46,770 bases of DNA from Paenibacillus sp. DMB5 (GTDB taxonomy: Bacteria; Bacillota; Bacilli; Paenibacillales; Paenibacillaceae), in NCBI RefSeq assembly GCF_001517085.1, contig NZ_LRAC01000014.1:1-46770 (forward strand), written 5' to 3'. Within the stretch, counting starts at the first letter, position 1. The number at the start of each line of letters is the position of its first letter. Shown here piece after piece: positions 32,280-41,061 of the stretch. Both the position numbers and the translations under genes were made by a program. The notes beneath the pieces were generated by a model, which was not told the DNA's origin, did no database searches, and was given only the letters and a program-made list of their open reading frames with translations.

Positions 32280-33815
32280 TCAATCGACTGCAAATTTTCT
32301 TTGTAGGGAGTGCGAGAGTTCTTGTAAATCTTTAATGTTTTTATTAACCTGCTGAGAAGAAGTCATTTGGTCTTCACTACTTGCGAATAGTTCTTCTACA
32401 CATGCAACATTCTCCTCAATTACAGCAGATATATTAGTCATGTCATTTGAAATTTCCTGTGAAGCTACCTCAATATCCTGTATAGATTCGTTTAATCCAC
32501 TTATAGCTGTAGCCAATTGGCTTATTGTTTGGTAGACCAAATCAAAGTCTGACATGAATTCTTTTGCAGAGGTCATAGAATCATAGGAAGTCTGCTTACC
32601 TAATTCCATTTGAGAGACGGAAGTAGCGCTTTCTTCTTGAACTTTGCTGAGTATCACTCTGATTTCATCTGTAGAGTTATTACTGCGTTGGGCTAATTTA
32701 CGAATTTCGTTTGCTACAACGGCGAAGCCTTTGCCATGCTCTCCAGCCCTTGCTGCTTCTATAGAAGCATTAAGAGCTAACAGGTTAGTTTGGGTAGCTA
32801 TATCCTGAATTAATGATATGATACCTTCGATTTTTTGTGTTGACTCATTCAAAGTTATAATTGTCTCAGTGGCATTAGTAATTGTCTCGGAAGTTAGAGA
32901 AACTTGTTTGTATAATATTCTTGTATTATCACGGTTATCCGACAATGCTTGCTCAGTAGCTAAAGTTCTTTTTTGCATTTGCGTAGAACTTTGGGAGGTT
33001 TGCTCAATCATCCTAGTTATTGATTGTACGGAATTTTCCATACTTGATAATGTTTCGCTTTGGTCACTTAGTCCCATTGAAACTTCTCTGAATGACTGCA
33101 GCATTTCCGCATTAACACGTATGTTGTTTTCAGATAGTTGTGAAACGTTAGCAGAAGTCTGTTCAAGCTCATCGGAAAGATTTTTTACTGCTTCTAATAG
33201 ATTAATAATTTCTTCTTGTTTTATTGCTTTCTCTTCTTCTAACTGTTCAGTGATTTTTGTCTTAGAGATGATTTGCAGGATAGTAGCTGCAGAGGTTATT
33301 AATAAAAATGCGGCATGAGTTAGCATCATTGTTAGTGGATAATCAGAAACACCAAAAACAAGTTCTGGGATAATAAGATAACCAATAATATGTTGTAATG
33401 CAAATAATGCAGTCATGAGAAGCGTAATAAAGATATCTTCGTAATATGCAATTATTGCAATCGCCATGAAAATAGAAAAGTGAAATTCAACGGTCCCTCC
33501 ACCACCAGCAATCATGGAAAAACAACCGAAAGTAATGGCTAGAGTGTTATAAAGGGGGATGTATTTGTTCTCTGCACTTTTCCAATATAAAAAAATACTG
33601 AATCCAATGAAGAAAACTGGTATGACCAATAATATATTTAGTGCAAACGAATAATCATCAAAAATATTTAATGCATTGTTATTTAGATGAAGCATTCCTT
33701 GGTCCATTAGTTTGTCCATTACATGGAAAATTCTGTACAATAAATGAGTTAGGAAGCTAAGGAAAAAAGTAGCTAGTGACATTAAAATCATTAATCTGTT
33801 TTTCTTTTGAATCAT
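32280..33815 (-). CDS. methyl-accepting chemotaxis protein, multi-pass sensor
   Basis: A 511-residue receptor; ATG 33815 (MIQKKNRL) is taken because GAAGGG lies 9 nt before it. Residues ~1-185 hold about six membrane segments ([58 protein letters not shown]), with [11 protein letters not shown] typical of receptors whose sensor is embedded in the membrane. There is no HAMP domain; a coiled coil leads to the tip [21 protein letters not shown] (about residues 340-360), the CheA/CheW-binding hairpin. It senses something in or at the membrane, perhaps energy state. A second, differently built receptor lies at 42704-44890. Confidence 0.85.
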   Translation of the reverse strand: MIQKKNRLMILMSLATFFLSFLTHLLYRIFHVMDKLMDQGMLHLNNNALNIFDDYSFALNILLVIPVFFIGFSIFLYWKSAENKYIPLYNTLAITFGCFSMIAGGGGTVEFHFSIFMAIAIIAYYEDIFITLLMTALFALQHIIGYLIIPELVFGVSDYPLTMMLTHAAFLLITSAATILQIISKTKITEQLEEEKAIKQEEIINLLEAVKNLSDELEQTSANVSQLSENNIRVNAEMLQSFREVSMGLSDQSETLSSMENSVQSITRMIEQTSQSSTQMQKRTLATEQALSDNRDNTRILYKQVSLTSETITNATETIITLNESTQKIEGIISLIQDIATQTNLLALNASIEAARAGEHGKGFAVVANEIRKLAQRSNNSTDEIRVILSKVQEESATSVSQMELGKQTSYDSMTSAKEFMSDFDLVYQTISQLATAISGLNESIQDIEVASQEISNDMTNISAVIEENVACVEELFASSEDQMTSSQQVNKNIKDLQELSHSLQRKFAVD

Positions 33816-33903
33816 CAATATCATCCCTTCATAATAAAAACAACTGAAAAAAAGTAAATGAATGTTTGGGTAAAGCCTGTATTACCTCAAATCAAATTAG
33901 GTA

Positions 33904-34263
33904 TTATCTAATTGGTATACAAGTTTGAAGAAGTTGATGTTTAATAGTTTTTTGATTAGTAAGGAGTTCGTTCATATAAGAATTAATTTGTTTATCTAAA
34001 TTTTCTAAGACTTCTCGATATAAATCTTTAATATGGTCTTCTGTACAAAATGCTGAACTGTAAAGATAACCATTTGAATAAAGTTTAGATTCGTCAAAAA
34101 TTTTATTAAGTTTTTCTTTATATATTCTTTTCACAGAACCTTTATCAGGTTTAATTTCATAATAACGATTTGTTTCAATAAGTAATTTCCATGGTTCGAT
34201 GTAGGTATCTAACTTATTCTTTGATATTTCTACAGTTAATTTGAATATTGTCTGACTGTTCAT
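33904..34263 (-). CDS. unknown small helical protein
   Basis: A 119-residue protein starting at ATG after AGTAGGAGG. It is helical and charged (KLTVEISKNKLDTYIEPWKL, then VLENLDKQINSYMNELLTNQ) with no motif I know. The first residues (MNSQTIFKLTVEI) resemble those of the next gene (MYSQTIKIHLNDI), but the rest does not. Both lie between the receptor and the germination operon. Confidence 0.5.
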   Translation of the reverse strand: MNSQTIFKLTVEISKNKLDTYIEPWKLLIETNRYYEIKPDKGSVKRIYKEKLNKIFDESKLYSNGYLYSSAFCTEDHIKDLYREVLENLDKQINSYMNELLTNQKTIKHQLLQTCIPIR

Positions 34264-34357
34264 ATTTGTGCCTCCTACTAAATTTTAGAGTAGCCTGAAT
34301 TCAAGCTACTAATAAGGGAGATGTATTAATGGGGGACTCGGTTTTAAATAATTCTAG

Positions 34358-34615
34358 TTAAATTTGAACATTATTATTTTTAAGTTGAACTTCTAAATTT
34401 GTTTTAATGATAGCAATCCATAGTTGGCCTTTCCAAATACCAAAACGTTTCACATAATCAGTACTATTCCAGTATGAATTTATTTTTAAGGTAAGATGGA
34501 CTAAATCATTTTCTATGGAATGGATACGTAAAACTTTGGCATATTTCCCCGCTTCATATCCACTAAGAATTTTAACAATATCATTCAGATGTATTTTGAT
34601 TGTTTGAGAATACAA
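34358..34615 (-). CDS. unknown small beta-rich protein
   Basis: An 85-residue protein starting at TTG after AAGGGGGAG. Strands such as HLNDIVKILSGYEAGKYAKV and LVHLTLKINSYWN suggest a KOW/SH3-like barrel (D.V.i..G...GK.a.V), a common nucleic-acid or protein contact fold. It is upstream of the 119-residue gene on the same strand, 94 bp apart. No clear promoter was found. Confidence 0.5.
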   Translation of the reverse strand: MYSQTIKIHLNDIVKILSGYEAGKYAKVLRIHSIENDLVHLTLKINSYWNSTDYVKRFGIWKGQLWIAIIKTNLEVQLKNNNVQI

Positions 34616-35078
34616 TTATTTACTCCCCCTTATAAAATATTCTGTTTACTCAATGACTTAAGTGAACTGTAAAAGGGAGTTAGACTTAGCTAGCATATGT
34701 TCACAAGAATTATTCTAATTTACTATTAAATTTTTTTAGAGTCCAGCTTTTTTTATTAACTAACTAACATTCGTTAGTTTTTGGACAAATAAGCGCATAT
34801 TTCCTAGAAATTCAATATATTCAGGACAAATGACGTACTCATACGAAAAAAAGAATAGTTCTAAATACACATTTTCTTGAGGTCTATTGATTTTATATCT
34901 AAAACCATCTCAGTATTGTGACCTAAATCACATTTTTTGTGTCTTTAGGACTAAAAATAAAAAAGCTAAAGAGCAAATTTTCCGGGTGAAAACCTCATAC
35001 ATTGTATATTTAGAACTATATAATGAAAAAATACATTTGTTGGTTCTTCCTGAGCTTAGCATCAGTATGAGTTATGGT
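34616..35078. other. gene-poor stretch with a TetR-type palindrome
   Basis: No convincing gene: a 75-codon frame at 34887-35114 has no site and overlaps gerB. AACTAAC-ATTC-GTTAGTT (34762-34779) is a perfect palindrome of the TetR-operator type. A TGCATTAG-like AT-rich region surrounds it. It may be the control site of the minus-strand pair. Confidence 0.4.
34762..34779. promoter_or_regulatory. palindrome AACTAAC-ATTC-GTTAGTT, possible TetR site
   Basis: Perfect 7-bp arms around a 4-nt centre. TAACG-AA-CGTTA (39421-39432) lies before the TetR gene and shares the CTAAC/GTTAG half-site, so both may be bound by that regulator. Resemblance only. Confidence 0.35.
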
Positions 35079-36182
35079 TCAGGTTTTACCTCTTTGCCTT
35101 ATGCCTTTTCGTAAATACATTGTAATTAACAGGAGTGCTGGCAGAGCGATTTGAAACACGGGCCACCAATATTTTACTGCAATTTCCCTGCCAACCTTTA
35201 TGAATTCAGTATATGTAGGGGAAAGAAATGCGAGTATATAAATAATAACTCCAATAAAAAGAGTCATTTTCTTGTGGGTGAATCCTGTAACTCTTGTCAT
35301 GCCTGCTACGGCTCCATTAAAAAATACAGCAAGTTTGATACCAAGGCTAAGGAAAAGTATCATGGTAAAAACAGGGTCAATTCTTTCGATTACCTTTGTT
35401 AGTTGAATTAACTGTACGGTTTGTAATAATGGAAGTGCACTATTCGTAGCTATTACAGGTCCTAGCACAAGAATGTTTATCTGATTTAAAATAATTAAGA
35501 ATAACGCACTGGCACAGTAAGCAGCAATGACCTTAGGCACTATTCGAGACCTATTTGACGTTAAAGGGTAAAACGAAAGAAATACTACAACTTGACCAAA
35601 AGGAAATGAGAGGATATCGGGTATTGCTGCTTTAAAAACTCGCCCCCAGCCGTATTCTAATACAGGCAGCATATGGTCAAAATGTATCAAGTGGGTTGCC
35701 ATCACCATTATGGCAATAAAGATATATCCGATTGTTATAAAGGGAAGGAGCACCATACACATCAGAAATAATACTTCTGGTCCGTAACGTACCGTATTAG
35801 ATACAACCAATACAACAATTAACATGACTGACCATAATGGAGTACCAGACAGCAGTATAGTTAATGTTACTTCTCCCATATCCCGCAGATTTCTAGAAGC
35901 TTCGAGTGCAAAATACCCTATAAAGGCGAGATTAATCACTCCTCCAAGATATTTTCCTGTATACCGGCGGTTTAGTTGAAATAAATCCAGCCCAGGGTCT
36001 GTCCGGTGTATTATCAAATGCATCAACAGGAGGATAAGACCGGCTAAAGCTCCTACAAACATTGCAAGCCATGCATCCTGTTTCGCATCTCCGCCAATTA
36101 GAAATAAGCTTGTGCTTCCAACTTCAAATAATGCGAGAGTAGTCGCTAATTCAGAAACACGAACATGGGATTTATTAGCCAC
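35079..36182 (-). CDS. gerB: spore germination permease GerB
   Basis: A 367-residue membrane protein of the GerAB/GRKB family (APC-type permease fold) with about ten membrane segments (ELATTLALFEVGSTSLFLI, FVGALAGLILLLMHLIIH, LWSVMLIVVLVVSNTV, FITIGYIFIAIMVMATHL, PFGQVVVFLSFYPL...). With GerA and GerC it forms the germinant receptor in the spore inner membrane; GerB is thought to bind the germinant. It is last in the operon, 27 nt after gerC, ATG after AAAGGAGG. Full length for the family, no lesion. Confidence 0.9.
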   Translation of the reverse strand: MANKSHVRVSELATTLALFEVGSTSLFLIGGDAKQDAWLAMFVGALAGLILLLMHLIIHRTDPGLDLFQLNRRYTGKYLGGVINLAFIGYFALEASRNLRDMGEVTLTILLSGTPLWSVMLIVVLVVSNTVRYGPEVLFLMCMVLLPFITIGYIFIAIMVMATHLIHFDHMLPVLEYGWGRVFKAAIPDILSFPFGQVVVFLSFYPLTSNRSRIVPKVIAAYCASALFLIILNQINILVLGPVIATNSALPLLQTVQLIQLTKVIERIDPVFTMILFLSLGIKLAVFFNGAVAGMTRVTGFTHKKMTLFIGVIIYILAFLSPTYTEFIKVGREIAVKYWWPVFQIALPALLLITMYLRKGIRQRGKT

Positions 36183-36209
36183 ACAACTGGCCTCCTTTCA
36201 ACTTTACAT

Positions 36210-37439
36210 TTATTCAAGAGTTTTTTTCATCATTTCTTGGAATGAATTAATGAATAATCGTGTTCTAACGACATCAACTTTAACCTCTGCATTCATGTCG
36301 ATACGAGCCAATTCTTCTTCCCAAACTGGTTTGAGCTTGTGCCATTCTTTGGGGTTTTGTGCATGAATCATATTACCAATTCCCAGAATATCGACATTCA
36401 TTGCTTTACTAGAAGCCCAAGCCATTTCCATCTGATTCAGAATCACTTTTTCAATTTCTCGCTTGAGTATATCTATACCTAAAGTTTCACTTAATTCTTC
36501 CTGTGTCGTGGTTTCTGTGAGTTCTCCAGTCACATCAGCTTTTACTTTTATGGAATAATGAAAAGGTCCTTTTACAGGAGTGATTTTAACTTTCGATTTA
36601 AGGATTTTTACTGCTGACTGATTCTTATTTATGGCCTCATTTGAATTGGGGAAAGAAAGAGTGGTGCCTTTAACTCGGTTGGTTAACCACGATAGTCCCA
36701 AACTCTCTTCTGCATTCATCCTCCCTACACTTCGGTCACCTTTGAAAATTATGAGTCCTGTCAACCTTAACTTAGCTTGTTGTGAGGTCTTTGTCATGGA
36801 TTCTGAAGATTCTAGTTCTTTCGCATTCTCCCCAGATATACCAACTTCAGGAACAGCACCTGTTTTAGATGGCGAGGTTATGGCTAAAGCAAGCTCAAAC
36901 ACAGTAGAAGTTGGATAGAACGATACGAGATATCGTTCTTTCTCTATAATCTCTGAAAGTGCTCGACCTGGTTGCTTCTCAGGGGGAATGTTTTTAGTTA
37001 AAATGTCTTTGGCTTTTCCTTCAGTTACAAGTACATGAGCTGTTTCTCTAAAGTCAGGGTTCCGAAAAAAAGAGTCAAAGATGGGAGTTATTCCGTTCTC
37101 GGCGATTTCTTTACTTAAAATGAGGATGCTGTTATGAGCGAAAAATATTTTCCGTGGTTCTTCTACCGCGCTCCTTGATATTGCTTCTTGAATTGTTTTA
37201 CCTTTTGTTGTAAATACGTGGACACCTGCCTGCGACCCACTACCTGACGCGCCGCCCAATGCTGATGAACTAGAAGATGCTACGCTGACTTGATAAGTGA
37301 CAGAGTAGTTTCCATCACTGCCTTCAACTCCTATACCCGTAGCAATACTAAGGTCATTCAGTTCGGTTGCTCTACCGCATCCCGTTAATGACATCAAAGT
37401 AATAACGGCAACAAATGCAACTAAGCAGTTCCGCATCAT
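36210..37439 (-). CDS. gerC: spore germination lipoprotein GerC
   Basis: A 409-residue Ger(x)C-family lipoprotein. Signal MMRNCLVAFVAVITLMSLTGC with lipobox LTGC (C21), then the usual GRATELNDLSIATGIGVEG start of the mature protein and the conserved end DILGIGNMIHAQNPKEWHKL. A Ser/Gly/Ala-rich loop near 55-75 (SSSSSALGGASGSGS) is unusual. It is anchored on the outer leaflet of the spore inner membrane. Starts 3 nt after gerA (stop 37443), so translation is coupled. Confidence 0.9.
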   Translation of the reverse strand: MMRNCLVAFVAVITLMSLTGCGRATELNDLSIATGIGVEGSDGNYSVTYQVSVASSSSSALGGASGSGSQAGVHVFTTKGKTIQEAISRSAVEEPRKIFFAHNSILILSKEIAENGITPIFDSFFRNPDFRETAHVLVTEGKAKDILTKNIPPEKQPGRALSEIIEKERYLVSFYPTSTVFELALAITSPSKTGAVPEVGISGENAKELESSESMTKTSQQAKLRLTGLIIFKGDRSVGRMNAEESLGLSWLTNRVKGTTLSFPNSNEAINKNQSAVKILKSKVKITPVKGPFHYSIKVKADVTGELTETTTQEELSETLGIDILKREIEKVILNQMEMAWASSKAMNVDILGIGNMIHAQNPKEWHKLKPVWEEELARIDMNAEVKVDVVRTRLFINSFQEMMKKTLE

Positions 37440-37442
37440 TCT

Positions 37443-39080
37443 TTATTTCCTCCTATGCTGTTGCGCTTGTTCAGAAAATAATTTCTTGGTTTCATCTGAA
37501 CTGGTTGGATATTGATTTGGCGCTTGGCGGTATTTATTGGGCCCAGCTTTCCTGTTCGGTCTTGTCTTCATAGCCCACCAGGGTACTCTTAGTATTAAAT
37601 CCTTCATATTTGATTTAAAATAAGGTGCATATGGCATGAAATAATTAATTCCGAATGAACGCAGTGATACGAGATGAGCGAGCAATGGAATAAGTCCTGC
37701 TAATATGCCAAATAGACCGAAAGTGCCAGCTAGTATCATTAAGGCAAAACGCATCAGTCGGACGGCTGAAGCCATATTGATTGCGGGAATGACAAAGTTT
37801 GCGATAGCTGTAAAAGACACGACAATAACCATGGCTCCAGAAACCAGACCAGCCTGAACAGCAGCTTGCCCAAGTACGAGCGCTCCGACTATTGAAATGG
37901 CCGGCCCAATGACTTTTGGCATACGAACGCCAGCTTCTCTTATAACTTCAAATATCAATTCCATGGCTAGTGCCTCATACAAAGCTGGAAGGGGGGTGCC
38001 TTCCCTCTGTCCCGCAAGTGTAATTAGTAGGGTTGTAGGTATCATCTCTTGTTGAAAAGTAGTTACAGCTATATAAAGGGATGGGAGTAGTAATGCTACA
38101 AAAAACGACATTAACCGGATTACGCGGAGAAAAGTTGAAATGTCATAACGCTGATAGTAGTCCTCACTGGACTGGAAAAAGTTAAAGAAAGTTACCGGAG
38201 CTATTAGAGTGAACGGCGTTCCATCTACTAAAATTCCTACCATACCATCGAGCATACTACCGGCCACCGTATCGGGACGTTCTGTGTTAAGCATAGTTGG
38301 AAACGGAGTGATTGCGGCATCTTGTATCATTTCTTCAATGTATCCACTTTCAAGGATACTGTCTGTATCAATAGCCCTTAGACGTGCATTTACTTCATCA
38401 ACAACCTCAGGCCGAGCGATTCCTTCGAGATAAGCGACGACAACCCGGGTTTGTGTATACGTCCCAATAATATGTTGTTCAAATTTTAAAGCTGGGGTTC
38501 GAAGTTTGCGTCTGAGAAGTGCAAGATTAACGGATAGTTCTTCGGTAAATCCTTCTTTAGGACCACGAATAACAGTTTGAGAAGTAGGTTCTTCCACGGA
38601 ACGACGAACGCCTCCAGCAATTGAAGCCCCAATCATACAATTATTATTTTGTAGTAAAACCAATGCACCTCCAGATAATATAGTCTTAAAGGCATCATTT
38701 TTCGTAAGCAAAATTTGTGTATTCCCTGTTGGTAATTTTGATTTCAAACTTGTAATATTGATGGAGTCATCACTACTGAGTTCTTTAATTACAGTTTCCA
38801 TTAATTCGGGTAACAAGGTGGTGTCAATCAATCCATCGATAAAGCAAACAGCACCTGGTAGAACTTGTCCATTCATCCCCATCAATTCATTGAGTACAAA
38901 ATCAGGACTCTGCCCAAAAACAGATTTTAGGGTAGAGATGTTTTTGTCTAATGAAGAAGAAAAAAAATCATGTGAATTTGTATCTGTTTTATCGCCTTGT
39001 TCTTTCCCTTGCTTTCCACTCTGATTATTTTGGGTTTCTCTTGCTGGTTTAAATGTTTGTTTTAACCATTTGAAGAACAA
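37443..39080 (-). CDS. gerA: spore germination receptor subunit GerA
   Basis: A 545-residue protein starting at TTG after AAGGAGGT. Hydrophilic N-terminal ~300 residues with FVLNELMGMNGQVLPGAVCF and family markers (EGFTEELSVNLALLRRKLRT, LNTERPDTVAGSMLDGMVGI, LVDGTPFTLIAPVTFFNFFQ), then 5-6 membrane segments, and a polar basic end. This is the first gene of gerA-gerC-gerB, a full germinant receptor. Ger operons are often found on plasmids or mobile islands in Bacillales. No truncation or odd residue seen. Confidence 0.92.
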   Translation of the reverse strand: MFFKWLKQTFKPARETQNNQSGKQGKEQGDKTDTNSHDFFSSSLDKNISTLKSVFGQSPDFVLNELMGMNGQVLPGAVCFIDGLIDTTLLPELMETVIKELSSDDSINITSLKSKLPTGNTQILLTKNDAFKTILSGGALVLLQNNNCMIGASIAGGVRRSVEEPTSQTVIRGPKEGFTEELSVNLALLRRKLRTPALKFEQHIIGTYTQTRVVVAYLEGIARPEVVDEVNARLRAIDTDSILESGYIEEMIQDAAITPFPTMLNTERPDTVAGSMLDGMVGILVDGTPFTLIAPVTFFNFFQSSEDYYQRYDISTFLRVIRLMSFFVALLLPSLYIAVTTFQQEMIPTTLLITLAGQREGTPLPALYEALAMELIFEVIREAGVRMPKVIGPAISIVGALVLGQAAVQAGLVSGAMVIVVSFTAIANFVIPAINMASAVRLMRFALMILAGTFGLFGILAGLIPLLAHLVSLRSFGINYFMPYAPYFKSNMKDLILRVPWWAMKTRPNRKAGPNKYRQAPNQYPTSSDETKKLFSEQAQQHRRK

Positions 39081-39453
39081 TCCAATACACCTCCTTCTAA
39101 AGTATCCATTATTTTGAACAATTTTATTATTTATTATGTATGAGACATAATTTTCAAAAGCTACATCATCACAATCCTACAATTTGCAGTTAATGGTTTA
39201 AAGAATGAGTTATAAATAGTCGAAGAAAACTAAAGATTATGGAAAAGATAATCAAATCTTATGAAGGTTAAAATTATAATTGATACAGGATAGGAATTTA
39301 TATCAGATGAAACTAAATTTAATGAATAATTAGTGAACTGCAAATTGCCCCCTAGAAAGTTAACATTAAATGTCCGATAATGATAAAAAGGTCAATAATC
39401 TCAATTCTGAGACAAAAACCTAACGAACGTTAATTAGATTGGAGTTGAGAAAT
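39081..39453. promoter_or_regulatory. divergent control region between gerA and tetR
   Basis: About 370 bp between the two starts. TAACG-AA-CGTTA (39421-39432) is a short palindrome 22 nt before the TetR start; autoregulation there is probable. GerA operons are normally read by sigma-G, but I cannot place a sure sigma-G box. No gene otherwise. Confidence 0.45.
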
Positions 39454-40029
39454 TTGTCGGCTAATAGCGTAAAAGAAGCTGCCTTCAAATTATTTGCGCT
39501 AAAAGGGTATGAAGCAACGACAATGAGAGATATTGCAAATGAAGTTGGAATCAAGCCAGCATCTATTTATCATCATTATGAAAGTAAAGAGGCTATTTTT
39601 CTTTTGTTAGTCAATGAAATGCTTGCTCGTATTAGTTGGGAACTGAACGAAGAAAAATTGGAAAAGGAGATTGATTTAAAGCAAACTCTGTATGATGCAT
39701 TTATTTCATATTATGATTTCTTTTCTACTCATGATTTAGAACTGAAATTCTGGCAAAGGATTCGTTTCTTTGCACCTTTAGGAATGGAAAGCGCATATAG
39801 TACAAATATTTTAGGAAGTGGGAGAACTTTACTAGAATTGTATATAGAATTATTCAATCGAGCTATGAGACAAAAAAAACTTGAGCACCCTATTGAAATG
39901 TATGTAATGTCTTATTTCTCATTTCTTAGTGGATACCTAGATTCTTTACTTATTGTCCCATTCAAATTAAGTACTATTCAGTTAAATCAAGCGTTTGAGA
40001 TTTATTGGAATGGTTTTGAATTGGATTGA
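39454..40029 (+). CDS. TetR-family regulator
   Basis: A 191-residue TetR-type protein; TTG 39454 (residues SANSVKEAAFKLFALKG) fits the TTGGAG site, and an earlier TTG would put the site inside the gene. The helix-turn-helix (ATTMRDIANEVGIKPASIYHHY, residues ~20-42, interrupted here) is canonical. The rest is a helical ligand domain. It leads an operon with HD-GYP and GGDEF genes, so it may tie a small signal to c-di-GMP level. Divergent from the germination operon. Confidence 0.85.
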   Translation: MSANSVKEAAFKLFALKGYEATTMRDIANEVGIKPASIYHHYESKEAIFLLLVNEMLARISWELNEEKLEKEIDLKQTLYDAFISYYDFFSTHDLELKFWQRIRFFAPLGMESAYSTNILGSGRTLLELYIELFNRAMRQKKLEHPIEMYVMSYFSFLSGYLDSLLIVPFKLSTIQLNQAFEIYWNGFELD

Positions 40030-40059
40030 TTTAAATTTTAATGAGATAGAAGGGAACTT

Positions 40060-41061
40060 ATGCAAAGATTATTAGGAAGGAAACTGAAGAATGACGTTAC
40101 CTCTCCAAATGGATTAACAATAATTCCAGCTCAAACGATATTACTAGAAGAGCATCTTACCCTTATATCAAAACATCATGTTGATATTCTAGATATCACT
40201 CTTATTGAGGACAAAGCAACTATTTTACAAAACCAAATGAAAGGCATGATTAATAAGTCTTTAGAGCTGTTTGATTATATAGGCTCCAGTTCGAAAATTC
40301 CTGTCAATGAACTAACTTCTAAGTTGGTTCCAGAATTAAGGGAGTTTGTCGCTAACACAAGTATTTACGAACTTTTAGATACACTCAAAAGTCAAGATGA
40401 TTACACTTATCAACATAATATTGCTGTTGGAGCTATAGCTACTCTTCTAGGAACTTGGTTGAATTTAGAGGAAGAGGAACTATCTTTACTCACTTTGGCA
40501 GCCACACTTCATGATGTGGGTAAGGTGAAAATTCCTAATGAGATTTTGAATAAACCTGCTAAACTAACAACTGAAGAATTTGATATTATGAAAAAACATA
40601 CTATTTTTGGTTATGAATTATTGGTAGGCACATTTGGTGAAAAACACAATGTGTCTCTTGTTGCTCTTCAGCATCATGAAAAAGGGAATGGAAAAGGTTA
40701 TCCATATGGATTAAAGCGGAACAATATTCATTTTCATAGCAAGATTGTTATGATTGCTGATATCTTTCATGCTATGTCTTCGAAGCGTGTTTATCATGAA
40801 AGTATGCCATTTTTTGAAGTGATTAATCAGATGAAAAAATTCGCGTATGGAGAAATGGATGCGAAGATACTGTCGGTATTTGTAAACAATATGATTGATA
40901 GATTAGTTGGACAAAAGGTTAGATTGGTTGATGGTAGGATATGTAGGGTTGTTTTTATTTATCCATTTGGCCACGATGCAATTTTTTATACAGAGAATGG
41001 GGAGTTTTTAGACTCAAGAGAGGATAACAATTTGCAGATTCAGGAAGTGTTTTTTTATTAA
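40060..41061 (+). CDS. HD-GYP c-di-GMP phosphodiesterase
   Basis: A 333-residue protein. The HD-GYP domain is complete: YQHNIAVGA, TLHDVGKVKIP (HD ~151-152), MKKHTIFGYELL, HHEKGNGKGYP (~205-215) and MIADIFHAMSS, with all metal ligands I can check. The N-terminal ~110 residues are a helical region of unknown role (GRKLKNDVTSPNGLTIIPAQ at the start is typical of stand-alone HD-GYP proteins). It would lower c-di-GMP. It starts 30 nt after tetR, and its stop touches the diguanylate cyclase start. Confidence 0.88.
   Translation: MQRLLGRKLKNDVTSPNGLTIIPAQTILLEEHLTLISKHHVDILDITLIEDKATILQNQMKGMINKSLELFDYIGSSSKIPVNELTSKLVPELREFVANTSIYELLDTLKSQDDYTYQHNIAVGAIATLLGTWLNLEEEELSLLTLAATLHDVGKVKIPNEILNKPAKLTTEEFDIMKKHTIFGYELLVGTFGEKHNVSLVALQHHEKGNGKGYPYGLKRNNIHFHSKIVMIADIFHAMSSKRVYHESMPFFEVINQMKKFAYGEMDAKILSVFVNNMIDRLVGQKVRLVDGRICRVVFIYPFGHDAIFYTENGEFLDSREDNNLQIQEVFFY

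Noticed and set aside
34887..35114. Plus-strand 75-codon frame
   Set aside because: No ribosome site, overlaps the gerB end and has no protein-like pattern.
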